64,000 nucleotides of DNA from Aelia acuminata (Eukaryota; Arthropoda; Insecta; Hemiptera; Pentatomidae), in assembly GCA_911387785.2 (NCBI GenBank), contig OU426979.1, positions 15,672,262 to 15,736,261 of the forward strand. Reading direction: 5' to 3'. Positions 1 through 10,198 of the stretch are shown here, one piece after another. Each line of letters begins with the position of its first letter. Position 1 is the first letter of the stretch. The translations under genes and the position numbers were made by a program. Below the pieces are notes generated by a model, which made no database searches, had not been told where the DNA came from, and saw only the letters and a program-made list of their open reading frames with translations.

Positions 1-92
1 GCATTTGCATACTTATCAAATCACGTCGATTTCTAATTTAAGTAGGTTGGTAAGTGAAAGTTGTGTGTTGTGCACATCGCACCAAATTTTTT
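1..92 (-). repeat. Family A repeat, 5' end only (cut by window edge)
   Basis: Reverse-strand copy of the family A 5' terminus: the complement of the ACTTTCACTTACC core and the neighbouring TGGTGCGATG-like segment can be read. The rest of the element would lie left of base 1. Same terminus recurs at 2254, 48126, 48183, 50852 and, reversed, near 1606, 50275 and 53660. Confidence 0.75.
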
Positions 93-101
93 GATATTAT
101 C

Positions 102-175
102 GTCATCACCATGCTGAAGTAACGACCGTGCAACTAAAAACTTATGCATATTCGTTACTTTATCATGGCGATGAC
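102..175. repeat. Imperfect stem-loop
   Basis: Bases 102-125 pair with 152-175 (both arms about 24 bases, a few mismatches, 26-base loop). No promoter or gene context was seen. Could be the core of a decayed foldback element. Confidence 0.5.
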
Positions 176-770
176 TATGCAGTTTATTATAATCCTTAAA
201 AATGATATTTTAGTCAAAAATTCAGTTCCATAATAGATTTCCGCATGAAATATAAGGTGATTTTAACTATGTTTGGGGCGCTGACTCCAATAATGCAATC
301 AGATGATTTCTATCAGCTCTACTTTTATAGCTTCAGCACACCTTAACAGTAGTTTTATTTAAATTTAAATACCAATGATATAGATAACACAATCCGAAAT
401 AGGTGTGTAAATGAATTATTTTAGCACACCTTTCTCCTAATTTTAGAATATTAAACGATTAGCTTGCTGTATATAATTGTTTGTAAAAATTAAAAAAATA
501 ATAATATCTAGTAATAACTTGTAGCAACACGTTTTAGTGTGATTTTACCCAACGGCAAATAATTTTAATTATTTTTTGTTAAGGTACACTTTTGAAATGC
601 TCAACTGGCTCATGGGCTACCCACATGATGACAGATTACTGCTGGAACCTAAAACGAGACTGTTTGAAGAAACATTCGAGAAAGTCACGCAAAAGAAGCT
701 TCCGAAGTGTGAAATACAGTCTCTTTGAAATGTGGTTTAGTTACAAAGTAATAATGTAAACAATTTTAAA
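176..770. other. AT-rich stretch, nothing recognised
   Basis: No open frame of note, no repeat shared with the rest of the window and no RNA gene were seen. Confidence 0.5.
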
Positions 771-796
771 AATTTACTTTTGAAGAGAAAAGATTT

Positions 797-868
797 GGCT
801 CCGCCGGGAATCGAACCCGGGTCTTCCGCGTGACACGCGCGGTATGCTATCCATTACACCACGGAGTC
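797..868 (-). tRNA. tRNA-Asp-like sequence, probably the head of a SINE or a tRNA pseudogene
   Basis: On the minus strand 72 bases fold as a tRNA: acceptor GACTCCG pairs with CGGAGCC at six of seven positions, the A-box region reads TGGTGTAATGG, the T arm has an intact B box GGTTCGATTCC, and the anticodon stem is CCGCG/CGCGG. The loop contains TGTCAC as in tRNA-Asp (GTC), but two extra bases displace the universal T33, so a functional tRNA is doubtful. The following bases AAATCTTTTCTCTTC are the same tail seen after the second copy at 1186, which favours a tRNA-derived SINE. Confidence 0.5.
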
Positions 869-1019
869 GCTTCCAAACGGTGCCAAATTCTTCCTCTTCA
901 CTGTCACCACTCCCACGATCTCGCAAGTTTTGCGAGTATTTACGGGAGATGGACAATTTTTGTCCAATTTGGGGCATCTCTTGACGTTCGTCAATTTTTA
1001 AGTTATTTTATATTAATTT

Positions 1020-1252
1020 AACCATTATTGTGGAGTAACCACCTATTTTTTAAATTATTTCAAATAATTTATTTTTGAAGAAAAAAGATTTGGCTCCGCC
1101 GGATTTTGGAAGCGACTCCGTGGTGTAATGGATAGCATACCGCGCATATCACCCGAAAGACCCGGGTTCGATTCCCGGCAGAGCCAAATCTTTTCTCTTC
1201 AAAAATAAATTATTTAAAAAATAGGTGGTTACTCCACAATAATGGTTAAATT
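1020..1252. repeat. tRNA-SINE foldback (inverted SINE tails around a tRNA-like core)
   Basis: About 75 bases at 1020-1098 are the reverse complement of 1180-1252, including the tail AAATCTTTTCTCTTC and the outer segment GTGGTTACTCCAC. The tRNA-like core lies between the arms. This is either two head-to-head SINE copies with one head deleted, or a foldback derivative. Confidence 0.7.
1114..1185 (+). pseudogene. tRNA-like SINE head, decayed
   Basis: Same 72-base tRNA-like unit as at 797-868 but on the plus strand. The acceptor 5' side, A box and B box (GGTTCGATTCC) are kept. The anticodon arm reads CCGCGCATATCACCCG and no longer pairs, so this copy cannot be a functional tRNA. Confidence 0.6.
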
Positions 1253-2253
1253 GATAATGTAAATAATGTGTGTGTTTATATGGTTTTAATTTATTTAAAA
1301 TGTTTTAGGTAAAGAATTTTATTTTCTTTGGTTTTTTCCACATGCTATTAACTTGCATATGTATTCGAGTAATTATGTCTTAAGAGGCAAGTCACGCCAT
1401 ATATATATATCAACAACTAGAGCTGATGTAGGAAAACTTATGGCAAATTTGGATTCAGCGCGCCAATTATACTCAGAATCAGTTAGAAAACGCTAGGCAC
1501 CAAGACAACTGTGACCTGTGCCTGTAGACAAAACACTTCGGTTTCTACTCCAAGAGATTATTGGTAAGTGAAGGAGTTGTGTTTCGCGTATCGCACCAGG
1601 TTTTTTATTCCCTATTTACCGAAATTTCGATAAATCGTATTTTATCCTACGGTCCCGTGGCAAAACGAATAGTAGTTATTCTACAGTAGAAGTGTTGTTA
1701 TGATATGAAGAAACCTCCAACCATTCCCACTTAATAAACACAATGGATAGCTATATTATAATTATAACAAAAAATATTGATTCATGCCTCGTAAATGTCA
1801 TAGAGATAGTACAGACAATGAGATAGTAGAGGAACGGATTTTGGTGGACAGAGACATCTCCTTGGCAGGGCTGGGAACAGGATGTGCTACAGGAAGCTGG
1901 TGGTATTCTTAGCTACGGAACGTGAAGGTGTCTGCCTGGGGGGGGAGGGGCCTGGGGGCTGGGGTGTCTTCCTGTCTATTGTAGTTCCTTCTGTTCGATT
2001 GTGTTGACAATCGTTTATCCGAATCGATTGTTTTCTATCCAATAGCTCCTTGGAGTTTTCCTATCGATATTTATAATCTTCTTCCTCGATTTCCTATCAA
2101 TCAACTGATAGCATGAGCGAGACCCCCCGGGGGGGGGGCTGGGAGGACGCTTCCCCCAAATATGTTGTTAGGAGGGGACAGTCCCCCCAATGTAAAAAAA
2201 TAAATACCGAGTGTAACCAATCAAATTTAATTGCAATATAAAAAAAAAAAAAA
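1253..2253. other. Non-coding stretch with G-rich tracts
   Basis: Contains a short family A 5' fragment near 1552-1606 (reversed), a G-rich tract at 1937-1962, and an opposing C/G-rich pair near 2120-2160. No gene or other repeat was recognised. Confidence 0.5.
1552..1606 (-). repeat. Family A repeat, short 5' fragment
   Basis: Diverged reverse copy of the terminus: GGTAAGTGAAGGAGTTGTG followed by TCGCACCAGGTTTTTT. The rest of the element is absent. Confidence 0.55.
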
Positions 2254-3335
2254 TCTGGTGCGATGCGCGCAACACACAACTTTCACTTACGAACTTACTT
2301 AGATTAGAAATTAATGCGTTTTGTTAATTGCCACTTCTCAAATGAACAGAACGGCTTTAATTATAAACCATGGTCTGTCATTAAAGGCGTACTCCGCATG
2401 GCTCAACGAGTTTTATGAGTTGACTGAATATTTTTCTTTTTTTCTCCTCTATATGTTTCCTTGATTTTTATCATATCTCATATTTAGCCATTTCTTATTT
2501 TTAGGCAAAACGAGAGACAGATAATTTCTCCATATAAACAAATACAAAGGTACTTTATAGGAAAACAAAAAAGGCCTCTTCCCCATTTAAGCGCCCTCAG
2601 AAAATTTTAATAATGATAAAGCTTACCTGATATTAAAGAACACCTAATTTTTATTTAACACCACGAATGTTATGAAAATCTTTAAAGCCGTTTTTGAGAT
2701 AATCGAAAAAAAGGTAAAAATTGGTTAAAAAGTTATGAAATAAAGTGGCCACTCCGTTAAACCAATTTTGATGAGATGTTGGCTATCACATCTTTGGCAT
2801 ATACATACATCAAATACCCAGTAAGATCAAAATCGTTAAAACCGTTTTTGAGTAACTAAAAAAAAAAACACGTGAAAATGATACAAAATTTATTAAGTAA
2901 AGTCCCCCCTCCGGTTGATCAATTTTGATGAAATTTATACAGTCATATCTCGGGCATATAAATAGATGAAATACTCAGTTTAATCAAAATCGTTAGAGCC
3001 GTTTTTGAGAAGATCGAAAAAAACGTAAAAAGTTATTAAATAAAGTACCCCCTCCCTTTGAGCAATTTTGATGAAATTTTCGCTGTCACATCGCGGGCAT
3101 ACACATACACTAAATACCCAATTTCAGATTCGCACGGCTTATAATTTTTGAGCTAGTCTGTTCACACACACACACACACACAGACACACACACACACAGA
3201 CCATTTCGCGGGACTTGGTCATTTGGACTCAGGGGACCCCAAAACGTGTATTTCCGTTGAAAACCGGAAGTCGAAATTTTTCACGATCGCAATACTTCCA
3301 CTTACTATATATTTCATATATAGGTAAGTGAAAGT
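2254..3335 (+). repeat. Family A repeat, full-length copy
   Basis: Starts TCTGGTGCGATGCGCGC directly after an A13 run and ends in a hairpin in which CCACTTACTATATA pairs with TATATAGGTAAGTG. No coding capacity. Internally it holds three imperfect units of about 155 bases starting near 2687, 2841 and 2998 (each with GCCGTTTTTGAG, a CCCCCTCCG block and AATTTTGATGAAAT), then a CA microsatellite, then a strongly conserved block from ACCATTTCGCGGGACTTGG to the hairpin. Other long copies in this window share the same order. Class unknown: the TC start and 3' hairpin recall Helitrons, but the CTRR end is missing. Confidence 0.85.
3163..3200. repeat. (CA)n microsatellite inside family A
   Basis: Short CA run with a GA interruption, at the same internal position as the longer CA tracts at 36957 and 49292. 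Confidence 0.9.
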
Positions 3336-3937
3336 AAAAATTAGTAGGTATGCATAATTAAAAATGCAGTTGGTAAAAGTAACCCTACAAAAAAATACAA
3401 ATTACTTTTGTATTTAAAAGAAGAGTGGGAAAAATTAGACAAAGACGTTTATTCAAAACCTGTGAATTCTATGCCAAAAAGGAAAAGTGAGGTAATAAAT
3501 GCCTATGGCTTGATGACCAAATATTAATTTGACTTTGTTTTATCTTTGAATAAATTATGTTATGATAGTAGATGTTCTTTTTTCCCTCTTTACATTTTTT
3601 TAGGAAAATATGTAGGTGCCTAATACTTTTGGCCATAAGAATTTATGTTAATTTAAATATTTCTTTTTTGTAAATTATATAGTTAACATGGATAAAATTA
3701 AAACGTATTTTTATCTACTAATTTTACAGCTATTTTTCTTATTTATAAAATATATATTGCTTATTATATATTAAAATATATTAAAGGTAAATCCTAATAG
3801 AAAAATAAATGAATTTCATTTTTATTAAAATCTCAGCAAAAATTATGTATTTGATGTGACATAAAAAAATTGTTGAATAGTAATTTTTGACCTAATTAAT
3901 TTTAAAGCATGATGGAACACCGCTAGGAAGTTAAAAC
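3336..3937. repeat. Left arm of a 600-bp inverted duplication
   Basis: Reverse complement of 10199-10798 over its whole length with high identity. It contains the Tc1 transposase C-terminus, the Tc1 terminal repeat near 3610-3640, and about 295 bases of identical flank beyond that end, so the duplication includes more than the transposon. Confidence 0.85.
3400..3526 (+). pseudogene. Tc1 transposase, C-terminal fragment
   Basis: The plus-strand frame reads KEEWEKLDKDVYSKPV, then NSMPKRKSEVINAYG and ends MTKY-stop. This matches the usual tail of Tc1 transposases (W-x-x-L, SMPKR, VI-x-x-x-G, TKY). It is the same gene end as the complementary strand of 10600-10745. The upstream catalytic part is absent here because a family A element abuts it at 3335. 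A Tc1-type terminus (GTGCCTAATACTTTTGGCC) follows near 3612. Confidence 0.75.
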
Positions 3938-4520
3938 TCGACGTGTTTCGATAATATGTAAACGCCATTCCTCAACTTCACACATTTTTCCACATTTAAG
4001 TATATACTTATATTTGTATATCTCCATAAGTTATAGAATATCTGTATAGCAAAATTTGGTAGTTCTCAGCACTTTTCGATTCATTATTGCTAATTTATTT
4101 ATGAAGGGACTAATTTCATCAACAGTCGAGTTTTTAACTGCTTGCTTATTTTTTACTACGAGTTGCTTTTTGCTTTTGCAAATATATCGTGAAGGTGAAT
4201 CGGTAGGTGTATTTACGTCTCTTATGCCTTTCTGGAAATCAAGAACAATTACTGTTCTTCTAAAATCGCTTTATATTGTTTTCAAAAATTTATTATGGAA
4301 CAAAAGATTCTAGACTAAAACATACCTATATTAATTATAGACTATTAACTTATACCATATTTTTACACAGTTGCACACAGACCATTTCGCGGGACTTGGT
4401 TATTTGGACTCAGGGGACCCCAAAACGAGTATTCCCGTTGAAAACCGGAAGTCAAAATTTTTTACGATCGCAATACTTTCCTCACTAGGTATATATTTCA
4501 TATGTAGGTAAGTGAAAGTA
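3938..4520 (+). repeat. Family A repeat, internally deleted copy
   Basis: The first 60 bases (GACGTGTTTCGATAATATG and onward) resemble the region just inside the family A 5' end, and 4377-4520 is a clear copy of the 3' block and hairpin (CGCGGGACTTGG, then GGTAAGTGAAAGT). The three internal units and CA tract are missing. The long plus-strand open frame at 4056-4313 has no recognisable family and is probably chance. Confidence 0.6.
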
Positions 4521-4689
4521 ATATTAGTAATTACAGCATACTCTATTAATTGATTATACCCGATTTCTCCATCTGATACATTATTTTCACAAATTGGCGC
4601 CGGGCCGCTTTTTATAAGCATCGTCAGTCGTATTGTTTATTTTATGAAATATATAATTTTTATTTCAACTTGAACTGTATTGTTTTATG

Positions 4690-5020
4690 AATACTGTAAC
4701 TAAGTTGGATCTCCGAAATTGGTCTCCATTTCTATTTTAAACCAAGCTGCTTGATCGTACTTTCCATGAACTCGCTGAAGCTTATAGAAGTTAATGGAAA
4801 GCAATGAAATTAGTAGGTAGATCCTGATCAGCAGGAGAACATGGATAAAATTCAATCAAGGAATTTCGGCCCACATCCTTCAACATGAAGCCTTATCAAA
4901 CTACCCATGTTCTGACAGACATAAATTGATTTTTATTTATTGAAGTTTTAAGAGACTATAAGTATCTTTAACATTCATGGATGGAGGATAAATTAAGTGT
5001 CCTGAGAGTTGTTTTATGCT
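4690..5020 (-). repeat. Dispersed repeat C, copy 1
   Basis: Related to 21107-21760 and 58080-58370 (both in the opposite orientation). Shared landmarks are GGATCTCCG, AATTTCGGCCCACATCC and AAGTGTCCT. No coding capacity, class unknown. At its TTTTAAACC position this copy lacks the hAT MITE found in the 21-kb copy. Confidence 0.75.
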
Positions 5021-5037
5021 TATTATTTAAACTTTTA

Positions 5038-6180
5038 GGCCCGCTTTCTCCAATATAGTTTAAACTTAGATTAACTTAAACCGGATTATCTTTAATCCGA
5101 GGTTTAAACTCTGATTCACTTTCTACAGCCTTAGTTTAGTTTAAGCTCTGTTTAAACCTAATCATGTGAAGGTTATTATGTTTTTTAAAAGGTTGGTACA
5201 TATTTGTTTACATTTCCTAGTTGAAACTTCTATGGAAAGAGAAGGTAATGTAAGGGTTATGGAAAGATTATTTATACATATTACTTTGTAAACTATAAAA
5301 ATTAAGCAAAAAGAAGTAAAAACTTTTCTCAGTGTGAAATTAATGTTCTGCTGGCTCTTGTGGAAGAGTAGAGAGACATTTTTGAAACCAAAAAAACAGA
5401 TTTCGTCACTGTCAAAGAGAAGGAGGATGAATGAAAGATATTGGCGAACAAATTCAATGAAACGAGCGGTGCTGTTTTTAGAGATTTAATTTGTATGTTA
5501 ATAAATTTTCTTCATAATATGATATTATTATGCCAAGAATAATAATAACCTCTATTACATTTAATAAATTTTTTTCAAATAATGTTGAACCTTTTTATTA
5601 TTATTATCATTTTGTTTAAATAATAAATGATCTAAGTTAAGCGATTTATAATTATTATAGCTTAATAATATTAAAATTACATCATTATGAGATATTCAAG
5701 TGAAAAATAATTTACAACATAACCTTGATATTAGTTATGAACCAATTACAATAAAAATAATGCACGTTAAGAAACATTTTTTTCTCATCTCAATTCTACT
5801 TCACTGATTTAACATGTTCTGAAAATATTCTTGGATTAACTGATTGCGTCTCTTTGGTAACAAAAACACATCATAATCTTCTTCCATGTCATTTAAAATT
5901 TCAATTATGTTTATTTTCCATTCTTGTATTCAGTCAAGTGCAAAACAATGATTCTTGAGTAACAAGAGCGAGTATGTTAACACACAAAATGTTAGTTTAT
6001 ATTTTGCAGTTTAAACCTAATTCAGAGTTTAAACCGAGAAAAATGAAGGATTAACTTAATCTAAGTTTAAACCAAGTTTAGAGGTTAAACCGACTTGAAG
6101 AAACTCACATCTGGTTTAAACCAAGAGATAATCCGGATTAAATTTAAACTCGGTTTAAACTAACTTGGAGAAAGCGGCCC
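5038..6180 (+). mobile_element. Harbinger-like MITE (family B), copy 1
   Basis: Ends GGCCCGCTTTCTCC and GGAGAAAGCGGCCC, flanked by the 3-bp target duplication TTA (5035-5037 and 6181-6183), as expected for PIF/Harbinger. Both ends hold several GTTTAAAC-type motifs and GGATTATCTTTAATCC-like dyads. The interior carries a Myb/SANT-like exon but no transposase. Orientation is opposite to copies 2-4. Confidence 0.85.
5300..5492 (+). pseudogene. Myb/SANT-like DNA-binding exon, two stops
   Basis: The frame reads KRSKNFSQCEINVLLALVEE, stop, RDIFETKKTDFVTVKEKEDE, stop, ILANKFNETSGAVFRDL. It matches the open copies on the complementary strand at 8904-9140 and 9523-9759. In autonomous Harbinger elements a Myb-like protein partners the transposase. 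Here two nonsense changes make it non-functional. Confidence 0.7.
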
Positions 6181-6183
6181 TTA

Positions 6184-6471
6184 GCCTCTAAAATTTCTAC
6201 CTAACCTATTTGGGAGAATGTTGAGCCGTCCCCCCCAATAATAGGGTGCTGGTGACGCCCAAGACTGATAGTAACAGCTTCATCTGGATCGGCCTATGAG
6301 CTCATTTACCACTATGTTCCTTTACTCTACTATAAATATATTATTCAGTACTCCAACGATCCCCCTCCCATCAAAAATTTCGTGGGATAAATTTCGCATC
6401 TAATTAGTACAAATTTTCTTCAGGGACTATTCCTCCTGCACGGTACTTACAAAGTAAGATTGACAGTCTAA
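6184..6471. other. Spacer between MITE copies
   Basis: Unremarkable AT-rich DNA with a short C run; no gene seen. Confidence 0.5.
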
Positions 6472-7650
6472 GGGCCGCTTTCTCCAAGTTAGTTTAAACC
6501 GAGTTTAAATTTAATCCGGATTATCTCTTTGTTTAAACCAGATGTAAGTTTCTTCAAGTCAGTTTAACCTCTAAACTTGGTTTAAACTTAGATTAAGTTA
6601 ATCCTTCATTTTTCCCAGTTTAAACTCTGAATTAGGTTTAAACTGCAAAATATAAACAAACATTTTGTGTGATAACATACTCGCTCTTGTTACTCGAGAA
6701 TTATGTTTTGCACTTGACTGAATACAAAAATGGAAAATATACATAATTGAAATTTTAAATGACATGGAAGAAGAAGATTATGATGTGTTTTTGTTGCCAA
6801 AGAGACGCATCAATAGACGCAATCAGTTAATCCAAAAATATTTTCAGAATATTTTAAATCAGTGAAGTAGAATTGAGATGAGAAAAAAATGTTTCTTAAC
6901 GTGCATTATTTTTATTGTAATTGGTTCATAATTAATATCAAGGTTATGATGTAAATTATGTTTCACTTGAATATCTCATAATGATGTAATTTTATTATTA
7001 TTAAGCTATAATAATTATATATCGCTCAACTTAGATGATTTATTATTTAAACAAAATGATAATAATAATAAAAAGGTTCAACATTATTTGAAAAAAATTT
7101 ATGAAATGTAATAAAGGTTATTATTAATATATTAATATGTAATAAAGGTATTATTGGTATGTAATAAAATTATTATTAATATATTAATATGTAATAAAGG
7201 TTCTTGGCATAATAATATCATATTATAAATAACATTTTATTAACATACAAATTTAATCTCTGAAAACAGCACCGCTCGTTTCATTGAATTTATTCGCCGA
7301 TTTCTTCCATTCATCCTCCTCTTTGACAGAGACCAAATCGGTTTTTTTGGTTTCAAAAATGTCTCTCTTCTCTTCCACTAGAGCCAGAAGAACATTAATT
7401 TCACACTGAGAAAGTTTTTACTTCTTTTTGCTCCATTTTAATAGAACACTTTCACCTTATTTACTTTTTTGGTAAAAACAAAATAATATGTATAATTTTT
7501 CTATAACCCTTACATTACCTTCTCTTTCCATAGAAGTTTCAACAAGGAAATGTAAACAAATATGCACCAACCTTTTAAAAAACAAAATAACCTTCACATG
7601 ATTAGGTTTAAACCGAGCTTAAACTAAACTAAGGCTGCAGAAAGTGAATC
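6472..7650 (-). mobile_element. Harbinger-like MITE (family B), copy 2, right end missing
   Basis: Starts GGGCCGCTTTCTCC after TAA and runs colinear with copy 4 up to GTGAATCA, where it is replaced by the start of copy 3. The expected last 110 bases (subterminal dyads and right TIR) are absent. It carries extra short duplications of ATTAATATGTAATAAAGG near 7130-7200 not present in other copies. The Myb-like exon (about 7260-7432, minus strand) is frameshifted. Confidence 0.75.
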
Positions 7651-7651
7651 A

Positions 7652-8225
7652 GGGCCGCTTTCTCCACGTTAGTTTAAACCGAGTTTAAATTTAATCCGGA
7701 TTATCTCTTGGTTTAAACCAGATGTGAGTTTCTTCAAGTCGGTTTAACCTTTAAACTTGGTTTAAACTTAGATTAAGTTAATCCATCGTTTTTCCCGGTT
7801 TAAACTCTGGATTAGGTTTAAACTGCAAAATATAAACAAACATTTTGTGTGTTAACATAATCGCTCTTGTTACTCAAGAATTATTGTTTTGCACTTGACT
7901 GAATACAAAAATGGAAAATATACATAATTGAAATTTTAAATGACATGGGAGAAGAAGATTATGATGTGTTTTTGTTGCCAAAGAGACGCATCAATAGACG
8001 CAATCAGTTAATCCAAGAATATTTTCAGAATATGTTAAATCAGTGAAGTAGAATTGAGATGAAAAAAAAAAATATTTCTTAACGTGCATTATTTTTATTG
8101 TAATTGGTTCATAATTAATATCAAGGTTATGTTCTAAATTATGCTTCACTTGAATATCTCATAATGATTTAATTTTATTATTATTAAGCTATAATAATTA
8201 TATATCGCTCAACTTAGATCATTTA
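7652..8225 (-). mobile_element. Harbinger-like MITE (family B), copy 3, left part
   Basis: Starts GGGCCGCTTTCTCCACG and is interrupted at CATTTA by the complete insertion of copy 4. It resumes at 9417. The colinear sequence on both sides of copy 4 shows nesting rather than tandem duplication. Confidence 0.85.
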
Positions 8226-9413
8226 GGGCCGCTTTCTCCAAGTTAGTTTAAACCGAGTTTAAATTTAATCCGGATTATCTCTTGGTTTAAACCAGATGTG
8301 AGTTTCTTCAAGTCGGTTTAACCTCTAAACTTGGTTTAAACTTAGATTAAGTTAATCCTTCATTTTTCCCGGTTTAAACTCTGAATTAGGTTTAAACTGC
8401 AAAATATAAACAAACATTTTGTGTGATAACATACTCGCTCTTGTTACTCAAGAATTATTGTTTTGCACTTGACTGAATACAAAAATGGAAAATATACATA
8501 ATTGAAATTTTAAATGACATGGAAGAAAAAGATTATGATGTGTTTTTGTTGCCAAAGATACGCATCAATAGACGCAATCAGTTAATCCAAGAATATTTTC
8601 AGAATATGTTAAATCAGTGAAGTAGAATTGAGATGAGAAAAAAATGTTTCTTAACGTGCATTATTTTTATTGTAATTGGTTCATAATTAATGTCAAGGTT
8701 ATGTTGTAAATTATGTTTCACTTGAATATCTCATAATGATGTAATTTTATTCTTATTAAGCTATAATAATTATATATCACTCAACTTACATCATTTATTA
8801 TTTAAACAAAATGATAATAATAATAAAAAGGTTCAACATTATTTGAAAAAAATTTATGAAATGTAATAGAGGTTATTATTATTCTTGGCATAATAATATC
8901 ATATTATAAAGAACATTTTATTAACATACAAATTAAATCTCTGAAAACAGCACCGCTCGTTTCATTGAATTTATTCGCCGATTTCTTCCATTCATCCTCC
9001 TTCTCTTTGACAGTGACGAAATCTGTTTTTTTGGTTTCAAAAATGTCTCTCTTCTCTTCCACAAGAGCCAGAAGAACATTAATTTCACACTGAGAAAAGT
9101 TTTTACTTCTTTTTCCTCCATTTTTATAGAACACTTTCACCTTATTTACTTTTTTGGTAAAAACAAAATAATATGTATAAATAATCTTTCTATAACCCTT
9201 ACATTACCTTCTCTTTCCATAGAAGTTTCAACAAGGAAAGTAAACAAATATGTACCAACCTTTTAAAAAACATAATAACCTTCACATGATTAGGTTCAAA
9301 CCGAGCTTAAACTAAACTAAGGCTGTAGAAAGTGAATCAGAGTTTAAACCTCGGATTAAAGATAATCCGGTTTAAGTTAATCTAAGTTTAAACTATATTG
9401 GAGAAAGCGGGCC
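8226..9413 (-). mobile_element. Harbinger-like MITE (family B), copy 4, complete and nested
   Basis: 1188 bases, TIRs GGGCCGCTTTCTCC and GGAGAAAGCGGGCC, flanked by TTA at 8223-8225 and 9414-9416. It was inserted into copy 3. Each end has several GTTTAAAC-like palindromes. It contains an open Myb/SANT-like frame but no transposase, so it would need one supplied in trans. Confidence 0.9.
8904..9140 (-). CDS. Myb/SANT-like DNA-binding protein exon in MITE copy 4
   Basis: 78 codons with no stop. Core is NFSQCEINVLLALVEEKRD followed by IFETKKTDFVTVKEKEDEW and KFNETSGA. The spacing of aromatic/hydrophobic residues (F at the start of helix 1, W before helix 3) fits the first half of the Myb/SANT-like domain common in arthropod Harbinger accessory proteins and Zeste-like regulators. 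The start ATG lies close to TTTTTATAGAACAC. The protein stops soon after the domain, so either this is only a first exon or a truncated peptide. Whether it is expressed cannot be judged. Confidence 0.6.
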   Translation of the reverse strand: MKVFYKNGGKRSKNFSQCEINVLLALVEEKRDIFETKKTDFVTVKEKEDEWKKSANKFNETSGAVFRDLICMLIKCSL

Positions 9414-9416
9414 TTA

Positions 9417-10032
9417 GTATTTAAACAAAATGATAATAATAATAAAAAGGTTCAACATTATTTGAAAAAAATTTATGAAATGTAATAGAGGTTATTATTA
9501 TTCTTGGCATAATAATATCATATTATAAAGAACATTTTATTAACATACAAATTAAATCTCTGAAAACAGCACCGCTCGTTTCATTGAATTTACTCGCCAA
9601 ATTCTTCCATTCATCCTCCTTCTCTTTGACAGTGACGAACTCTGTTCTTTTGGTTTCAAAAATGTCTCTCTTCTCTTCCACAAGAGCAAGAAGAACATTA
9701 ATTTCCCACTGAGAAAAGTTTTTACTTCTCTTTGCTCCATTTTTACAGAACACTTTCACCTTATTTACTTTTTTGGTAAAAACAAAATAATAAGTATAAA
9801 TAATCTTTCCATAACCCTTACATTACCTTCTCTCCCCATAGAAGTTTCAACAAGGAAATGTAAACAAATATGTACCAACCTTTTAAAAAACATAATAACC
9901 TTCACATGATTAGGTTTAAACCGAGCTTAAACTAAACTAAGGCTGTAGAAAGTGAATCAGAGTTTAAACCTCGGATTAAAGATAATCCGGTTCAAGTTAA
10001 TCTAAGTTTAAACTATACTGGAGAAAGCGGGC
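9417..10032 (-). mobile_element. Harbinger-like MITE (family B), copy 3, right part
   Basis: Continuation of the element begun at 7652, ending GGAGAAAGCGGGC and then TTAAAT. One C of the terminal CC is lost. The flank on this side (TTA or TAA) fits the left flank of copy 2 (TAA) at least as well as that of copy 3 (TCA), so copies 2 and 3 may be a fused pair. Confidence 0.8.
9523..9759 (-). CDS. Myb/SANT-like DNA-binding protein exon in MITE copy 3
   Basis: 78 codons, open, colinear with the frame at 8904-9140 and differing at about nine residues (for example QWEINVL for QCEINVL, KRTEF for KKTDF, WKNLASKF for WKKSANKF). No indels separate the two. Function is inferred only from the Myb/SANT-like pattern and the Harbinger-type ends of its carrier. 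Confidence 0.6.
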   Translation of the reverse strand: MKVFCKNGAKRSKNFSQWEINVLLALVEEKRDIFETKRTEFVTVKEKEDEWKNLASKFNETSGAVFRDLICMLIKCSL

Positions 10033-10198
10033 TTAAATAGTTTATTTATGTCAAAGCTTAATTTAAATAAAAATTAATAATTAAAATATAAAAAAATATA
10101 TATTCAGTCAAGGTTATAAACTTATTTCCCGTGTCATATTCCTACTATTTCATATTAAAAAATATTATTATCTGCTAAGAGTTTTTCAAACTTGTAAC

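Noticed and set aside
797..868. Functional tRNA gene
   Set aside because: Anticodon loop has two extra bases, no T33, one acceptor mismatch, and a tail shared with a nearby SINE copy. Kept only as tRNA-like.
1937..1962. G-quadruplex regulatory element
   Set aside because: A G-rich tract is present but there is no gene nearby and similar tracts occur in MITE ends; no support for a function.
2254..3335. Family A as a bona fide Helitron
   Set aside because: TC start and 3' hairpin are present, but I could not find CTRR at the 3' end or insertion between A and T in every copy, so the class is left open.
4056..4313. 85-codon hydrophobic frame as a host gene
   Set aside because: Lies within a deleted family A copy and shows no family features.
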